Below, piece by piece: positions 5,780-6,009 of a stretch of DNA of 6,009 nt (the stretch's first letter is position 1; each line of letters starts with the position of its first letter). Source of the DNA: Pseudomonadota bacterium (GTDB taxonomy: Bacteria > Pseudomonadota > Gammaproteobacteria > Burkholderiales > Burkholderiaceae_B). A program made the translations under genes and the position numbers. The stretch is taken from contig JAEWEH010000048.1 of assembly GCA_023389535.1 (NCBI GenBank), positions 1 through 6,009 on the forward strand, read 5' to 3'. The notes beneath the pieces are model-generated. The model saw only the letters and a list, made by a program, of their open reading frames with translations, was not told the origin of the DNA and searched no databases.

Positions 5780-5931
5780 GCCGGCGGGATCCGGACCCCG
5801 CACGCACCCCGGGTGCGACAATGGCTATCGCTTTAGCCTCTGGTGGACGAAAGCGCGCTCATTTAAGATGACGCGTATCGCCATACCGACAACTCAGGCG
5901 GCATTGTGCCTATTTTGATTCAGGGGGTCTC
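5780..5931 (+). other. Intergenic region after ybaK with short hairpin
   Basis: The 152-bp gap holds a compact inverted repeat, CGCACC-CCG-GGTGCG at 5803-5817, shortly after the ybaK stop. It has no following T-run, so it is at best a weak or Rho-assisted terminator. The rest carries no convincing promoter for the next gene and only two 16-codon frames (ATGs at 5821 and 5868) with no ribosome binding sites. A strong Shine-Dalgarno, AGGGGG (5922-5927), serves the gene that begins at 5932. Confidence 0.4.
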
Positions 5932-6009
5932 ATGCAGTTGACAACACGCAAGGCATGCACGGTCATGCTGGCCATTGGCGGCCTGGCCGCCGGCACGGCA
6001 GCACAATCC
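5932..6009 (+). CDS. Exported protein, N-terminal signal peptide only (runs off right edge)
   Basis: Twenty-six codons are visible from the ATG at 5932 to the window end, preceded by AGGGGG ending 4 nt upstream, so the start is well supported. The peptide has a basic n-region (Arg6, Lys7), a hydrophobic core (VMLAIGGLAAG, 11-21) and an Ala-rich end (TAAQS) compatible with signal peptidase I cleavage. This indicates a Sec-exported protein, for example a periplasmic solute-binding or other envelope protein, but nothing visible identifies the family. It is on the same strand as xerD and ybaK but separated by 152 bp, so it is probably its own transcription unit. Confidence 0.7.
   Translation, partial: MQLTTRKACTVMLAIGGLAAGTAAQS

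Noticed and set aside
5803..5817. Hairpin after ybaK as an intrinsic terminator
   Set aside because: The 6-bp stem with a 3-nt loop is not followed by a T-run, so I mention it only as part of the intergenic region.
4871..5821. A 316-codon minus-strand frame opposite the 3' part of xerD and all of ybaK
   Set aside because: Antisense to two well-recognised genes, with no family resemblance.
5821..5918. Two 16-codon frames with ATGs at 5821 and 5868
   Set aside because: Neither has a ribosome binding site or recognisable content.
1..6009. Mobile elements, CRISPR arrays, tRNA or rRNA genes
   Set aside because: No direct-repeat arrays, transposase genes, terminal inverted repeats or RNA-gene signatures were seen. 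XerD here is the housekeeping recombinase, not an integrase of a mobile element.

Overview
The window is GC-rich proteobacterial chromosome. Protein resemblances and gene content (ModE with two Mop repeats, a short ModC, XerD, a YbaK-type deacylase and an AddB-like PD-(D/E)XK repair protein) suggest a betaproteobacterium of the Burkholderiales, probably near Bordetella/Achromobacter in the Alcaligenaceae. The family assignments come from the sequence; the taxonomic placement is inference.

Layout, left to right. Minus strand 953-1 is the N-terminal part of a large AddB-like DNA repair nuclease that runs off the left edge. Across a 100-bp divergent gap, modE (molybdate-sensing repressor) runs on the plus strand at 1054-1884. 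It meets modC tail to tail with a 49-bp overlap. The minus-strand operon modA-modB-modC (4062 to 1836) encodes a complete high-affinity molybdate ABC importer. It is preceded by a roughly 180-nt leader and a promoter carrying a ModE-type operator. Divergent from it on the plus strand are xerD (site-specific recombinase for chromosome dimer resolution) and, 19 nt downstream, a YbaK/EbsC-type aminoacyl-tRNA deacylase. After a 152-bp gap, the first 26 codons of an exported protein run off the right edge.

How the genes work together: ModA binds molybdate in the periplasm, ModB forms the inner-membrane channel and ModC hydrolyses ATP. Imported molybdate should bind the two Mop domains of ModE, which would then occupy the operator between the -35 and -10 elements of the modA promoter and shut import down. 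The repair nuclease, xerD and the deacylase are housekeeping neighbours with no visible functional tie to molybdate.

The part least explained by known features is the modA leader (about 4241-4063). It can form a 5' hairpin, two mutually exclusive GC-rich stems, and a perfect 9-bp pairing that would bury the modA start codon and competes with a local hairpin. This resembles a post-transcriptional switch and is the best candidate here for something undescribed, although it rests only on base complementarity read by eye.
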